Made by a program: the position numbers and the translations under genes. From positions 87,826 through 151,825 of the forward strand of contig NZ_KL543978.1 in assembly GCF_000711795.1 (NCBI RefSeq): a stretch of 64,000 bases of DNA. Direction: 5' to 3'. Positions 9,137 to 17,441 of the stretch are shown here, in pieces; positions within the stretch are counted from its first letter, which is position 1; every line of letters starts with the position of its first letter. This DNA is from Vibrio pacinii DSM 19139 (GTDB lineage Bacteria; Pseudomonadota; Gammaproteobacteria; Enterobacterales; Vibrionaceae). The notes beneath the pieces are model-generated. The model worked only from the letters and a program-made list of their open reading frames with translations. It had not been told where the DNA came from and ran no database searches.

Positions 9137-9493
9137 TTAGGCAACTTTCAGCGTCTGTTGTTTTGCCATCAACTTCTCGCGATGAGTAAACCAAAAGTAA
9201 GTTGCGACGATAGAAAAGAACAGGTACGAAAGAGCAAACACAAACGGAGAACTGATTAACTGCTGTGACATACCCCAACTCACTCCTGCCACTGTGATCA
9301 CAATCTTAGCCAAAAAACCGCTGATCAGCAGCAACAGAGCTAACTGTGGGAAACGGCTGCTACGAAACGCTAGCCAGTAACAACACCCGACCGCTAGGGT
9401 TGAGATGTACAAACCCAACAAAAATGAATGGAGGTGTTCAGCAGAAGCGATACCTGCAGTGATCGAAATAATAAATAGAATAAATAGTTTCAT
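9137..9493 (-). CDS. Hypothetical small membrane protein
   Basis: 118 residues with four predicted membrane segments (about 3-20, 25-43, 50-72 and 82-103), the first perhaps a signal-like helix (FILFIISITAGIASA). The tail is basic (HREKLMAKQQTLKVA), so it is likely cytoplasmic. No family is recognised. It is a single gene with its own terminator. It resembles small integral membrane proteins of unknown role that are common in Vibrio. Confidence 0.65.
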   Translation of the reverse strand: MKLFILFIISITAGIASAEHLHSFLLGLYISTLAVGCCYWLAFRSSRFPQLALLLLISGFLAKIVITVAGVSWGMSQQLISSPFVFALSYLFFSIVATYFWFTHREKLMAKQQTLKVA

Positions 9494-9967
9494 AATCGGC
9501 CTCGCTTTCTATGTCGAAAAAAAGCTCAATTCCATTTTTGCAATCTCATATTACATGTAGTTTCGCTGTTTATTGACGAAACACAAGTACTATTTATTGT
9601 CCAATTATTAACCAAAAAGTGATCTTTAACACCGTGTAAATAAGATGTTAAATATCTAATATCGTTCAACTCTTACTCTACCTTAACCCGTAGTAACAGC
9701 CATTAATGAAGTGTGATAAATGTTACAGTTAAATAACATTTGAAACATCTGAAAATATTTTATGATATGTGATAGAGCACATAATGATTAACGTTAAACG
9801 ATCGTCACATGCCAAATCAAAAACTAAGTTTACGCTGCACGTAACAACTCATCCTGACTGCACAAAAAAATATAGTGTGAAGTTAACCACTGTTCGACGC
9901 TTTGCGCCTCGTATCAACTAAGACGGTTTGCTACTTTTGCGCCACCCAATATTACCTATGAACACTC
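9494..9967. other. 474-base intergenic region between divergent genes
   Basis: AT-rich control region for the membrane-protein gene (leftward) and the ThrE-like exporter (rightward). I see no strong operator or RNA structure. It contains one possible 45-codon reading frame, listed separately with low confidence. Confidence 0.5.
9784..9921 (+). CDS. Possible very small basic protein (doubtful)
   Basis: An ATG at 9784 opens 45 codons ending at a TAA at 9921. The product would be strongly basic, rich in Lys and Arg (start MINVKRSSHAKSK, end VRRFAPRIN) with one Cys. The ribosome site is weak. It ends 46 bases before the exporter gene on the same strand, so it could be a leader peptide or simply chance; a frame of this length in 474 bases can occur at random. 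No family is recognised. Confidence 0.2.
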   Translation: MINVKRSSHAKSKTKFTLHVTTHPDCTKKYSVKLTTVRRFAPRIN

Positions 9968-11131
9968 ATGCCTTCCGAGTTTCGAATTAACAAGATTGTA
10001 GAGATAGGCGACACCTTGCATCGCAGTGGTTGCGCCCCGTACAAACTTGAAAAATATACCCAGTTCTATGCCCGTAAACACGGTGTTGATGTCATGATCC
10101 AAGCGACACCAACCACGGTTAATTACCAGTTTCCAGATGACAACAATGCCGTAGTGATGAAGCGCCATCAGCCAGCCTCAATCAATTTGAGTTTGCTTGC
10201 CAACACTATTATTCGTATTAATCAACCCAGTAGTGAACCCGTCCCCGAACCGATTGGTTATCCTAAATGGGTCATCGCGCTGGCGAATATGGGGATTCCA
10301 CCCGCATATTTGATGTTAGTCGGCAGTACTATCGACGCGATTTACTTCGCCGCTTTGCTTGGGTTTGTGGTGTGGCTAACTCAACAAGTATGCCGAGCAC
10401 GACGCTCTATTGCTGCAGAATTTTTAGCCGCCATTTTGACTGGTATATTGGTCGCATTCTTTTCCAGCACTGGCCTCGCTATTCCAGTTTGGGCTCTGTG
10501 CATAGCCGCCATCGTATTGTTTGTTCCCGGATTGTCGATCGCCAACTCACTAGAGTGTTTAGCATTTAATGATCTCGTCTCTGGCACTAGCTTACTCGGA
10601 CAAAGTGCCCTAACGCTGATAAAACTGTTTGTCGGCATTGTTATGGGACTAAATATTGGTGAGGCAATATGGGGGCAAGCAGAGTCATTAAAATACGTTA
10701 ATGAAGTGCCGATGTGGCTGCATGTATTTGGTCTACTTTTGATTTCAATTTCATTGGGTGTGATCTTTAATGCTCGGCCAAAAGATATTCTGCTCGGTTT
10801 ACCAGTCGCAGCGCTTGGCATGTGGGGGCCGTTATATCTTGGCTTCGAAAGTGGCTGGGTCGTTGGCACTTGGGTTACAACCGTACTCATTACCTTGTAT
10901 GGCACCTGGGTGGCAAAAAAAATGGCGTTAACGGGGTCAATTTACATTGTTCAAGGGATCATTATCTTAGTTCCCGGCAGCCGCGTATTAGTCAGCGCAG
11001 GCCAATCGGTGTTTGAACAATCGATTTTACCGATACCGAGCATTGGTCTTTCGGCTCTGTTTATGTTCTCAGCCATTGTCGCAGGTCAAATTACCGCGTA
11101 TTCGATCTATTCGCCTCAGATTGAGCGTTAA
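9968..11131 (+). CDS. ThrE-type threonine/serine exporter family protein
   Basis: 387 residues with both halves of the ThrE family fused: an N-terminal DUF1212-like half (cytoplasmic residues 1-110 with GDTLHRSGCAPYKLEKY, then membrane segments) and a C-terminal DUF3815/ThrE_2-like half with GLPVAALGMWGP and LVPGSRVLVSAG. About ten membrane helices in total. The family exports threonine and serine in Corynebacterium; the substrate here is inferred. ATG at 9968, single gene, convergent with arfA. Confidence 0.8.
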   Translation: MPSEFRINKIVEIGDTLHRSGCAPYKLEKYTQFYARKHGVDVMIQATPTTVNYQFPDDNNAVVMKRHQPASINLSLLANTIIRINQPSSEPVPEPIGYPKWVIALANMGIPPAYLMLVGSTIDAIYFAALLGFVVWLTQQVCRARRSIAAEFLAAILTGILVAFFSSTGLAIPVWALCIAAIVLFVPGLSIANSLECLAFNDLVSGTSLLGQSALTLIKLFVGIVMGLNIGEAIWGQAESLKYVNEVPMWLHVFGLLLISISLGVIFNARPKDILLGLPVAALGMWGPLYLGFESGWVVGTWVTTVLITLYGTWVAKKMALTGSIYIVQGIIILVPGSRVLVSAGQSVFEQSILPIPSIGLSALFMFSAIVAGQITAYSIYSPQIER

Positions 11132-11175
11132 AGCCAACACACCCTCAACGATATTACTGACTTGCCATATAAAAA

Positions 11176-11220
11176 AGCCCTATTCAAACGATGCTCATTA
11201 AGCCACTTTTGAATAGGGCT
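11176..11220 (-). terminator. Terminator hairpin that contains the end of arfA
   Basis: A perfect 13-bp stem (AGCCCTATTCAAA at 11176-11188 with its complement at 11208-11220) with a 19-base loop, followed on the minus strand by a T run. The arfA stop codon at 11198-11200 is in the loop, so the 5' arm is coding sequence for the last residues of ArfA. Confidence 0.9.
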
Positions 11221-11404
11221 CTCTGCCCTTATGTTTCATGTTGCGTTGAAAGCTTCCTTTGCCTTTTTTCGCTTTTTCAACTTTCGCCTTAAACAGGCAG
11301 CTCGTGACGATTGCTTTGAGCGCATTGTCTTTGATTTGACCCCGTCCAAACTCTACCTCTGTAGCGTTATTATCAACGGTAAATCGTTGTTTTCGCTTTG
11401 CCAT
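11198..11404 (-). CDS. arfA: Alternative ribosome-rescue factor ArfA
   Basis: 68 residues. ArfA binds ribosomes stalled on mRNAs without a stop codon and recruits RF2 to release the peptide, as a backup to tmRNA. The core matches ArfA: GQIKDNALKAIV, then KAKVEKAKKGKGSF and RNMKHKGREP. The N-terminus MAKRKQRFTVDNNATEVEFGR is longer than in E. coli. Start ATG 11404 follows a strong GGAGG site. The E. coli protein has an extra hydrophobic tail normally removed because its mRNA is cut; here the coding frame already ends soon after the core. The last codons lie in the 5' arm of the terminator hairpin and the stop is in its loop, so cutting in the stem by RNase III would yield a non-stop mRNA under tmRNA control. 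That regulation is inferred from E. coli. Confidence 0.92.
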   Translation of the reverse strand: MAKRKQRFTVDNNATEVEFGRGQIKDNALKAIVTSCLFKAKVEKAKKGKGSFQRNMKHKGREPYSKVA

Positions 11405-11780
11405 AAAGCCTCCACATTGTTGTTTACAAACAACTGGTGATTGTTGCGTTTATACTCACTAAAGGTTAGCTTTCTTACCTAAGTCACCAGCCAAACGAAT
11501 GTTACACTAATTATACCTAAATCAGTAATATTTTCGAAACTCTACCTAGCGCAAATTTCTAATGAAAACACCGCTTAAACCCAAACATTACTCCTTATTT
11601 TTATTGACTTAGTTGCACTTCGCATTAGACTGGTTGGCAGCTAGAAAACGGTTCTTGTTTATATTCGCCGTTCCGTTAGATTACTTGTATATCTGTCGTA
11701 ACGTCGTGCGCATTAGCAATCTCCTTTTCCACGCTATCGATGCCGTATGGCTTTTACAAGATTTATCAAGGAAATACACT
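11405..11780. other. 376-base control region between arfA and the cold-shock gene
   Basis: Holds divergent promoters. An inverted repeat with 7-bp arms (GTTGTTT/AAACAAC, 11419-11434) sits directly before the arfA ribosome site and could be an mRNA hairpin or operator. The cold-shock gene likely has a leader of about 150 bases from a promoter near 11604 (TTGACT). I see no E. coli-type cold box. Confidence 0.5.
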
Positions 11781-11990
11781 ATGTCTAACACTGTTACTGG
11801 TACAGTAAAATGGTTCAACGAAACTAAAGGTTTCGGTTTCATTCAACAAGAAAACGGTCCAGACGTATTCGCACACTTCTCTGCAATCACTGGCGACGGT
11901 TTCCGTACCCTAGTTGAAGGCCAAAAAGTTGAGTTCACTGTATCTCAAGGCCAAAAAGGTCCTCAAGCTGAGAACATCAAACTAGTTTAA
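11781..11990 (+). CDS. CspA-family cold-shock protein
   Basis: 69-residue single OB-fold RNA/ssDNA-binding protein. RNP1 is KGFGFIQ and RNP2 is VFAHFSAI, both fully conserved, with the leading GTVKWFN. It acts as an RNA chaperone. Start ATG 11781 is preceded by AAGGAA; the frame is open much further upstream (from 11613) but that part reads as untranslated leader, since the family is about 70 residues. A long leader is typical for cold-induced csp genes. Followed by a strong terminator. Which Csp paralogue it is cannot be stated, and not every family member is cold-induced. Confidence 0.95.
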   Translation: MSNTVTGTVKWFNETKGFGFIQQENGPDVFAHFSAITGDGFRTLVEGQKVEFTVSQGQKGPQAENIKLV

Positions 11991-12013
11991 TTTTAAACTA
12001 AACAGAATTTATG

Positions 12014-12043
12014 ATAGCCAGCAGCTCGCTGGCTATTTTTTTA
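12014..12043 (+). terminator. Terminator after the cold-shock gene
   Basis: ATAGCCAGC pairs with GCTGGCTAT across a 5-base loop, followed by seven T. A textbook Rho-independent terminator 24 bases after the stop. Confidence 0.92.
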
Positions 12044-12059
12044 TATATAAGAACAGGTT

Positions 12060-12599
12060 ATGGCTCTCAAACCCACAATTTATAAATTTCGCATCTCACT
12101 TTCTGACACCAACCGAGATCTTTACGACTCTACACAATTAACCGTTGCTCAACACCCATCTGAAACCCTTGAGCGTATGATGGCGCGTATCTTGGCGTAT
12201 TGCGTAAAATGGCAACCAGATTTAGCCTTAACCAAAGGGCTGTCGACCGTTGAAGAACCTGACCTATGGGTTAAATCTCTCGATGACCAAATTGAGCTTT
12301 GGGTTGAGATTGGCGAGCCGTCCCTAGATCGCCTTAAAAAAGCGTGTCGCTTGGCTAAGCGAGTGGATGTTTTCTCGTTCAATAGTAAGTCTGAAGTCTG
12401 GTGGGAGCAGAGCAAAAACAAAGCGCATCAGTACAATGCAAATATCTATCGTCTTGACAGCCAAGCGATTGAAGCCCTAGCGGCAACTGTCACCCGCACG
12501 ATGGATCTATCGGTGATGATCTCAGGCAACAGCTTATTTATTGATACAGACCAAGGGTCCTTTGAAATTACCTTAGATACCTTACAAGGCCATGAATAA
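12060..12599 (+). CDS. yaeQ: YaeQ family protein
   Basis: 179 residues, matching the YaeQ family along its whole length (KPTIYKFRISLSD at the start, ETLERMMARILAYC, LWVEIGEPS and RLAKRVDVFSF). The family has a PD-(D/E)XK nuclease-like fold, but no nuclease activity is established; E. coli YaeQ was linked to compensating loss of RfaH. It is cytoplasmic. The stop overlaps the next gene by 8 bases, so the pair is probably cotranscribed and coupled. Confidence 0.92.
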   Translation: MALKPTIYKFRISLSDTNRDLYDSTQLTVAQHPSETLERMMARILAYCVKWQPDLALTKGLSTVEEPDLWVKSLDDQIELWVEIGEPSLDRLKKACRLAKRVDVFSFNSKSEVWWEQSKNKAHQYNANIYRLDSQAIEALAATVTRTMDLSVMISGNSLFIDTDQGSFEITLDTLQGHE

Positions 12600-13134
12600 A
12601 CTCAGCGAATGGCTCGGCACAACCCATGCTAATCAGCTTGAAATAGTGCAACATAAAGCTGCGGTGTATGAGCGGTTTTGCCAGCAACATGCACCACTGT
12701 TTGAACAAGTTTTGCAAGCCAAACCAGACACTGCCGCCGAACATCACTTACTCGGTGTGTTGACCAAAGCGCATATTGAAGCGTCCTGTCAGGTTGATGC
12801 TCAGCGCGAGTCTGCGGCGGCGATGCACGATGTTCTGCAAACTGGTTTAGGTGACGCCCATCGGCATAAATTCGAAGAGCAAGGCATGGCGCAATTGCAA
12901 TTAGTCACGCACTTATGGCTGTATATGCAGGGCTATCTTAAAATGGATTTCAGTTTGGCCAACGAACATGCCGACTCCACTGCGCAACTGATCAATTCGA
13001 TCACTAAAGACGATACCCAAGCGCTAAGAACACACTATCTTGAGAGTTATTATCTTGGTGATCTTCACTCTCCGCTCAAGCGTAAGTTCGGCATAGTAGC
13101 GCGCGTGAAACAGTGGCTCACGAAAAATCAATAA
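12592..13134 (+). CDS. Hypothetical protein cotranscribed with yaeQ
   Basis: 180 residues, mostly alpha-helical, cytoplasmic, no family recognised with certainty. It is rich in His and Gln (AEHHLLGVLTKAHIEASCQVD, GLGDAHRHKFEEQ) and ends in a basic helix (RVKQWLTKNQ). The start overlaps the yaeQ stop, so translation is coupled, which hints at a shared role. A bidirectional terminator follows immediately. I have no evidence for a function. Confidence 0.75.
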   Translation: MNKLSEWLGTTHANQLEIVQHKAAVYERFCQQHAPLFEQVLQAKPDTAAEHHLLGVLTKAHIEASCQVDAQRESAAAMHDVLQTGLGDAHRHKFEEQGMAQLQLVTHLWLYMQGYLKMDFSLANEHADSTAQLINSITKDDTQALRTHYLESYYLGDLHSPLKRKFGIVARVKQWLTKNQ

Positions 13135-13155
13135 AAAGGCCCGAAACGGGCCTTT
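13135..13155. terminator. Bidirectional terminator between the yaeQ operon and hmp
   Basis: AAAGGCCCG pairs with CGGGCCTTT with a 3-base loop. It lies between the convergent ends at 13134 and 13175; both sides have A/T tracts, so it can serve both. Confidence 0.85.
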
Positions 13156-13174
13156 ATTGCATGTTCGCTGTTGT

Positions 13175-14350
13175 TTATAGATAAGTATGCGGACCAAAAA
13201 CTTCGTAATGAATTCGATCGCGCTCCACCCCAGCCTGTTCCAACTGACGTACTACTGACTCCATAAAGCCCACTGGACCACACAGATAGAAATCTCCTTT
13301 CGCCAAAGGTAGCTCTTTGGCAATCAAAGTAATATCGATCTGACCTGAAAAATCAGCCCCAGTTTGGTTTAAATACCAAGTGTATTGAGGCCATTGATTG
13401 CTTTGAGCAAGCTGCGCAGACTCTTGTTTAAAGGTATGTTGTTTGTCTCCATTACACGAATAGAGCACTGTCACCTCTTTCTTTTTCTGATGCGCTAATG
13501 ACTGTATCATCGCTTGGATCGGTGTTACCCCGACACCAGCCGAAATCAATACGACTGGTTGACCCTTCTCTTGATAGAAAAAATCACCAGCTGGCGGATA
13601 GAGACTCACGACATCACCTTGATCAACATCATCATGTAAGTAGTTTGATACCACGCCATTGTGCGCTCCTACTTCACGCTTAACAGAGATGCGGTAATCT
13701 TGACCATTCGGCTTTTGCGATAACGAATACTGACGTATTTCCTTGTATTGACTACCTTTAGGTTTGAGTTCAATACCTATGTATTGACCTGGCTGGTAAT
13801 CGAGTACCGTACCGCCATCTTCTGGGACCAACACAAAACTGGTAACGAATTCAGACTCAGGCTTTTTCTCTTTCACCACAAAACGGCGCGCATTTTGCCA
13901 GCCACCAACCGCTTGTTTACGCTGCAGGTAGAGCTCCCCTTCACGATCAATAAAGATCTGCGCTAAAAACAGATACGCGGCTGTCCACGCCTCTTCCACT
14001 TGTGGAGTGAAAGCATCACTGGCAAGCTCACGTAACGTTTCAATCAGGTGGTGGCCAACAACTTGATAGTGCTCCGCTTGGATATTAAAGCTGGTGTGTT
14101 TATGGGCAATGCGCTCTACAGCAGTTGTCAATGCTGACAGGTTTTCAATGTTCTTGGCGTAAGCTGCGATCGCTTCAAACAGAGCAACGCTCTGTCGCCC
14201 AGTCTTCTGGTTCGTCATATTGAAGATATCTTTCAGCTCTGGGTTATGGTTGAACATACGCTGATAGAAATGTTCAGTCAGTGCAGGGCCTGCAGACTCT
14301 AACAATGGAATGGTGCTTTTTACTACTTCAATATGATGGTTGTTGAGCAT
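13175..14350 (-). CDS. hmp: Flavohaemoprotein, nitric oxide dioxygenase
   Basis: Converts nitric oxide and oxygen to nitrate using NAD(P)H, protecting against nitrosative stress in the cytoplasm. 391 residues: globin domain 1-140 (haem proximal histidine in AHKHTSFNI), FAD-binding barrel about 150-255 (RQYSLSQKPN, the FAD motif RxYS), NAD-binding domain about 260-391 (GVGVTPIQAM and YLCGPVGFM). Full length for the family. Start ATG 14350. It is divergent from norR; a sigma-54 promoter and NorR boxes fill the gap, so expression should require NorR activated by nitric oxide. Confidence 0.97.
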   Translation of the reverse strand: MLNNHHIEVVKSTIPLLESAGPALTEHFYQRMFNHNPELKDIFNMTNQKTGRQSVALFEAIAAYAKNIENLSALTTAVERIAHKHTSFNIQAEHYQVVGHHLIETLRELASDAFTPQVEEAWTAAYLFLAQIFIDREGELYLQRKQAVGGWQNARRFVVKEKKPESEFVTSFVLVPEDGGTVLDYQPGQYIGIELKPKGSQYKEIRQYSLSQKPNGQDYRISVKREVGAHNGVVSNYLHDDVDQGDVVSLYPPAGDFFYQEKGQPVVLISAGVGVTPIQAMIQSLAHQKKKEVTVLYSCNGDKQHTFKQESAQLAQSNQWPQYTWYLNQTGADFSGQIDITLIAKELPLAKGDFYLCGPVGFMESVVRQLEQAGVERDRIHYEVFGPHTYL

Positions 14351-14391
14351 CTCGACTTTCTCCTCATTATTTTATTTTTCTGTCCTATTAA

Positions 14392-14409
14392 AAGCAGGAT
14401 ACATGCCAA
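14392..14409 (-). promoter_or_regulatory. Sigma-54 promoter of hmp
   Basis: Read on the minus strand: TTGGCATGTATCCTGCTT, with GG and GC elements separated by exactly 10 bases, as the -24/-12 class requires. Transcription would start near 14382, about 30 bases before the hmp start. NorR is a sigma-54 activator and is encoded next door. Confidence 0.8.
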
Positions 14410-14462
14410 CTTATAGATACCCTAAGTTACTGGGTTTATTGATGTTTCACTGCCAAACCCGA

Positions 14463-14515
14463 GTCAAATAGACACACTGCTTGATGTCATTATGACTACT
14501 TAATGTTGCAATAAC
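14463..14515. promoter_or_regulatory. NorR enhancer boxes upstream of hmp
   Basis: Three GT-N7-AC elements: GTCAAATAGAC (14463-14473), GTCATTATGAC (14486-14496, matches the GTCA-N3-TGAC palindrome) and a weaker GTTGCAATAAC (14505-14515). E. coli NorR uses three such sites. They lie about 55-125 bases upstream of the proposed sigma-54 promoter, a usual enhancer distance. Confidence 0.7.
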
Positions 14516-14587
14516 CTCAATGATATGGTTAATTTCACTGCATCACTCGTACGCACGGGGCTCGCTCGCCTCATCTCTTGGTACTGT

Positions 14588-16177
14588 ATGCAAGATATCT
14601 CTGTTTCAACACTTATTGACATGACAATCAGTCTCGCTCGCGGAGACAATGATCAGGATCGTTTCAACAACCTTCTTGATGCTATTCGTAAAGCGATTCA
14701 GTGCGATTGCGTTGCGCTACTTTCGCTGCAAGGGGACACCTTAGTCCCTCTCGCGATGCAAGGTTTAACCCGAGATACATTAGGGCGTCGTTATAAGATA
14801 GACCAACACCCTAGGTTCGCACATATTTGTGCATCGAAAACAACGGTTAGATTTGACTCTGACTGCGAGTTACCCGACCCATTTGATAATCTATTGATCG
14901 ACCATGACGGCGATCTTCCGATGCACTCATGCATGGGCTTGCCACTTTATTATGCCGATAAGTTACTAGGGGTCTTAACGCTGGACAGTTTAACTCCAGG
15001 TGCATTTGATCACTTTCCGAGTCGCAGCTTAGATGCCTTGTCTGCCATTGCAGCTTCAACGCTTAAAGTGGCGCTTACCGTAAGCCAACTTGAGCACCAA
15101 GCGAAGCAAACTCAGCAACGATTCGAAGAGCTCAATGAAGAGGCGTGGGAACGTGATGGCGGCGAAATCATCGGTGATAGCGCAGCCATACAGGCGCTAA
15201 AAGCTGATATCGAAGTGGTTGCCCCATCCAACTTCAATATTCTAATTCACGGCGAAACGGGGGTAGGTAAAGAATTAGTTGCCCGCAGCCTTCATCATCT
15301 GTCACCACGCAGAAAGCAGCCTATGGTCTATGTCAATTGCGCTGCAATACCGGAAAACTTGGTTGAAAGTGAGCTGTTTGGCCACGTTCGAGGCGCTTTC
15401 ACCGGAGCAGATAAGTCTCGTCTTGGTAAGTTTGCTCTTGCCGATGGCGGAACCCTGTTTCTTGATGAAATTGGCGAACTGCCCCTTGCCGCACAAAGTA
15501 AAATCTTACGTGCGCTGCAAAACAACGAGATCCAACCTGTGGGACAAGACAAGGTCGAAACCATTGATGTTCGTGTGCTTGCTGCCACCAACCGCGACCT
15601 TAAGCAGGAGATTGATAAAGGCCACTTCCGATCGGATCTTTACCATCGTTTAAGTGTCTATCCCATTACAGTGCCCCCCCTGAGAGAGCGCGACGAAGAC
15701 AGCGTGCTATTAGCGGGTTATTTCTTGGAACAAGCTAGGCGAAAACTAGGTATTGTCCAGCTTAAGCTCGGTAAAGACGCGCAATGGCTGCTCTCGAATT
15801 ATAACTGGCCGGGCAATGTCCGCGAGCTTGAGCACGTGATCAATCGCGCAGCACTTAAAGCCCGTGCTCGCCGCCATCAAGGGACACTCATTACCGTGTC
15901 TGTCGAAGATATTGGCGAACTGCAATCGCTGGCTAATCTTGCCTCTTCAGCCCCCAGCAAAACACACGTTGCAACGCATACGTTAGATCCCGAATTAGGC
16001 CTTAGAGAATCAACCGATCAATACCAACGTCAACTGGTGTTAGCAGCGTTAACAAAAGCGGGATTCAATTGGGCTAAAGCGGCTCGAGCGCTGAAAACCG
16101 ATCGAGCTAATTTAACCCGATTGGCGAAACGACTGGGAATACAGGTGACGACCCAACATCAAATCAAGGTGAGCTGA
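14588..16177 (+). CDS. norR: Nitric oxide-responsive sigma-54 activator NorR
   Basis: 529 residues from the ATG at 14588 (MQDISVSTLI), chosen because E. coli NorR begins at the matching place; the frame is open 63 bases upstream. N-terminal GAF domain (about 20-180) with RFDSDCELPDPFDNLL and CMGLPLYYADKLLG, in which a non-haem iron senses nitric oxide. AAA+ domain about 190-420 with Walker A GETGVGKE, the sigma-54-contacting GAFTGA loop, and Walker B GGTLFLDEIGEL. C-terminal Fis-type helix-turn-helix (NWAKAARALKTDRANLTRLAKRLG spread over two helices). It should activate hmp through the boxes between the genes. Confidence 0.96.
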   Translation: MQDISVSTLIDMTISLARGDNDQDRFNNLLDAIRKAIQCDCVALLSLQGDTLVPLAMQGLTRDTLGRRYKIDQHPRFAHICASKTTVRFDSDCELPDPFDNLLIDHDGDLPMHSCMGLPLYYADKLLGVLTLDSLTPGAFDHFPSRSLDALSAIAASTLKVALTVSQLEHQAKQTQQRFEELNEEAWERDGGEIIGDSAAIQALKADIEVVAPSNFNILIHGETGVGKELVARSLHHLSPRRKQPMVYVNCAAIPENLVESELFGHVRGAFTGADKSRLGKFALADGGTLFLDEIGELPLAAQSKILRALQNNEIQPVGQDKVETIDVRVLAATNRDLKQEIDKGHFRSDLYHRLSVYPITVPPLRERDEDSVLLAGYFLEQARRKLGIVQLKLGKDAQWLLSNYNWPGNVRELEHVINRAALKARARRHQGTLITVSVEDIGELQSLANLASSAPSKTHVATHTLDPELGLRESTDQYQRQLVLAALTKAGFNWAKAARALKTDRANLTRLAKRLGIQVTTQHQIKVS

Positions 16178-16262
16178 GTTTGCTGTACCGAAATGATCAC
16201 ATCTCAGATACAATACGTAACCTAATAGTTACTCAAATAGTCAAACAAGCTCAACAAATAGG

Positions 16263-16628
16263 ATGGTTATGAAGTTTATCCGCTGGTTTTTAGGACGCGT
16301 GATCCTTTTACTCAACTTTATTTTTTCACCAAGTGGCGTCAAGCGCTCAACGCAGCAGCAACAGGTAGCAGACAGCAAAGCTCAATCTCTCGCTCTGTAT
16401 CAGTTCGATGCTTGTCCCTTCTGCGTCAAAGTCCGCCGTGCCATGAAGCGTCAATCGGTCAATATCGAATTGCGCGATGCCAAAAATAATCCGACACACC
16501 GCGCAGAGTTAGAAGCGGGTGGTGGCAAAGTAAAAGTCCCTTGCCTAAGAATTGCAAAAGACGACAAAGTCGAATGGATGTATGAATCTTCAGACATTGT
16601 TGCCTACTTAGAGCGAGAGTTCGCTTAA
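16263..16628 (+). CDS. Membrane-anchored glutaredoxin-like protein
   Basis: 121 residues. An N-terminal hydrophobic helix (FLGRVILLLNFIF) suggests a membrane anchor. A glutaredoxin / GST-N-type thioredoxin fold follows at about 45-121 with redox motif CPFC, the VPCL cis-proline-like stretch, and ESSDIVAYLEREFA as in glutathione S-transferase N-domains. Probably a glutathione-dependent thiol oxidoreductase. Start ATG 16263 or 16269. The HAD gene follows 24 bases later, so the two may be cotranscribed. Confidence 0.85.
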   Translation: MVMKFIRWFLGRVILLLNFIFSPSGVKRSTQQQQVADSKAQSLALYQFDACPFCVKVRRAMKRQSVNIELRDAKNNPTHRAELEAGGGKVKVPCLRIAKDDKVEWMYESSDIVAYLEREFA

Positions 16629-16652
16629 CTTCAAGCCCATTAGGAAGTGCCT

Positions 16653-17261
16653 ATGTCATACGTTCCACTCAATATTTCGCATATCCAAGCTATTGTGTTT
16701 GATCTCGATAATACTTTGGTTACGTCCGACATGAACTTCTCATGGCTTAGAGAGCAAATTGGCTGTCCACAAGACAACGATCTGCTCTCTTTTGTTGAAA
16801 AAATCGATTGTCCAGACACCGCAAGCAAAGCGCATCAGCTTATTCTTGATCACGAACTGCAAGACGCCCAAACGTCTCAACCGATGCCTGGCTGTCACTC
16901 GTTGCTTAATTTCATTGACAGTAATCAGCTACACACAGCCGTTATTACCCGTAATTGTGCCGAAGCGACTCAACAAAAAATGGCCCATAATCAGTTGAAT
17001 ATTCAACGCGTAATTACACGTGAACATTATCCACCTAAGCCTGCACCCGATGCGTTGATTTCGTTGGCTAACGAATGGCAAATAGGTAGGCACCAGATCT
17101 TGTATGTCGGCGACTATCTGTACGATCTGCAAGCAGCTTTCAACGCCGATATGCCCTCGTGTTTAGTCACCCATGGTAACGCAAGCCCATTTACCGCACA
17201 TGCATCACTAGTGATTGAGCATCTAACTGACCTAGAAACGAGATTTGCTCAGCGTATTTGA
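16653..17261 (+). CDS. HAD-superfamily hydrolase
   Basis: 202 residues from ATG 16653 with AGGA upstream (a GTG 6 bases earlier is possible). HAD motif I is FDLDNTLV with the nucleophile Asp; motif II is VITRNC; motif III the Lys in PPKPAPDAL; motif IV GDYLYDLQAA. A four-helix cap lies between motifs I and II. It fits a phosphoglycolate-phosphatase-like subfamily (GPH), but the substrate is not known. Follows the glutaredoxin gene closely. Confidence 0.88.
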   Translation: MSYVPLNISHIQAIVFDLDNTLVTSDMNFSWLREQIGCPQDNDLLSFVEKIDCPDTASKAHQLILDHELQDAQTSQPMPGCHSLLNFIDSNQLHTAVITRNCAEATQQKMAHNQLNIQRVITREHYPPKPAPDALISLANEWQIGRHQILYVGDYLYDLQAAFNADMPSCLVTHGNASPFTAHASLVIEHLTDLETRFAQRI

Positions 17262-17441
17262 ATCCTATATACCATCGGCGACACCCACTAAGATTTAAAC
17301 ACTTCATCGCTAAACCGACGATTAAAGTTCGCCAGCCCCTTGAAAATGGGCGACAGCGTAACGATGTTGTAAGTATCGATTTAACCGAGGCTCTTATGTC
17401 TCGGTTATTTGTTTTCCCAAATAAAAAACCTTAACGGTAGC

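Noticed and set aside
10381..10905. Minus-strand frame of 174 residues opposite the ThrE-like exporter
   Set aside because: It has no recognisable family and no ribosome site, and overlaps a well-supported membrane protein.
11613..11780. Upstream extension of the cold-shock frame as coding
   Set aside because: The Csp family is about 70 residues and the AAGGAA site fits the ATG at 11781; the open upstream part is better seen as leader.
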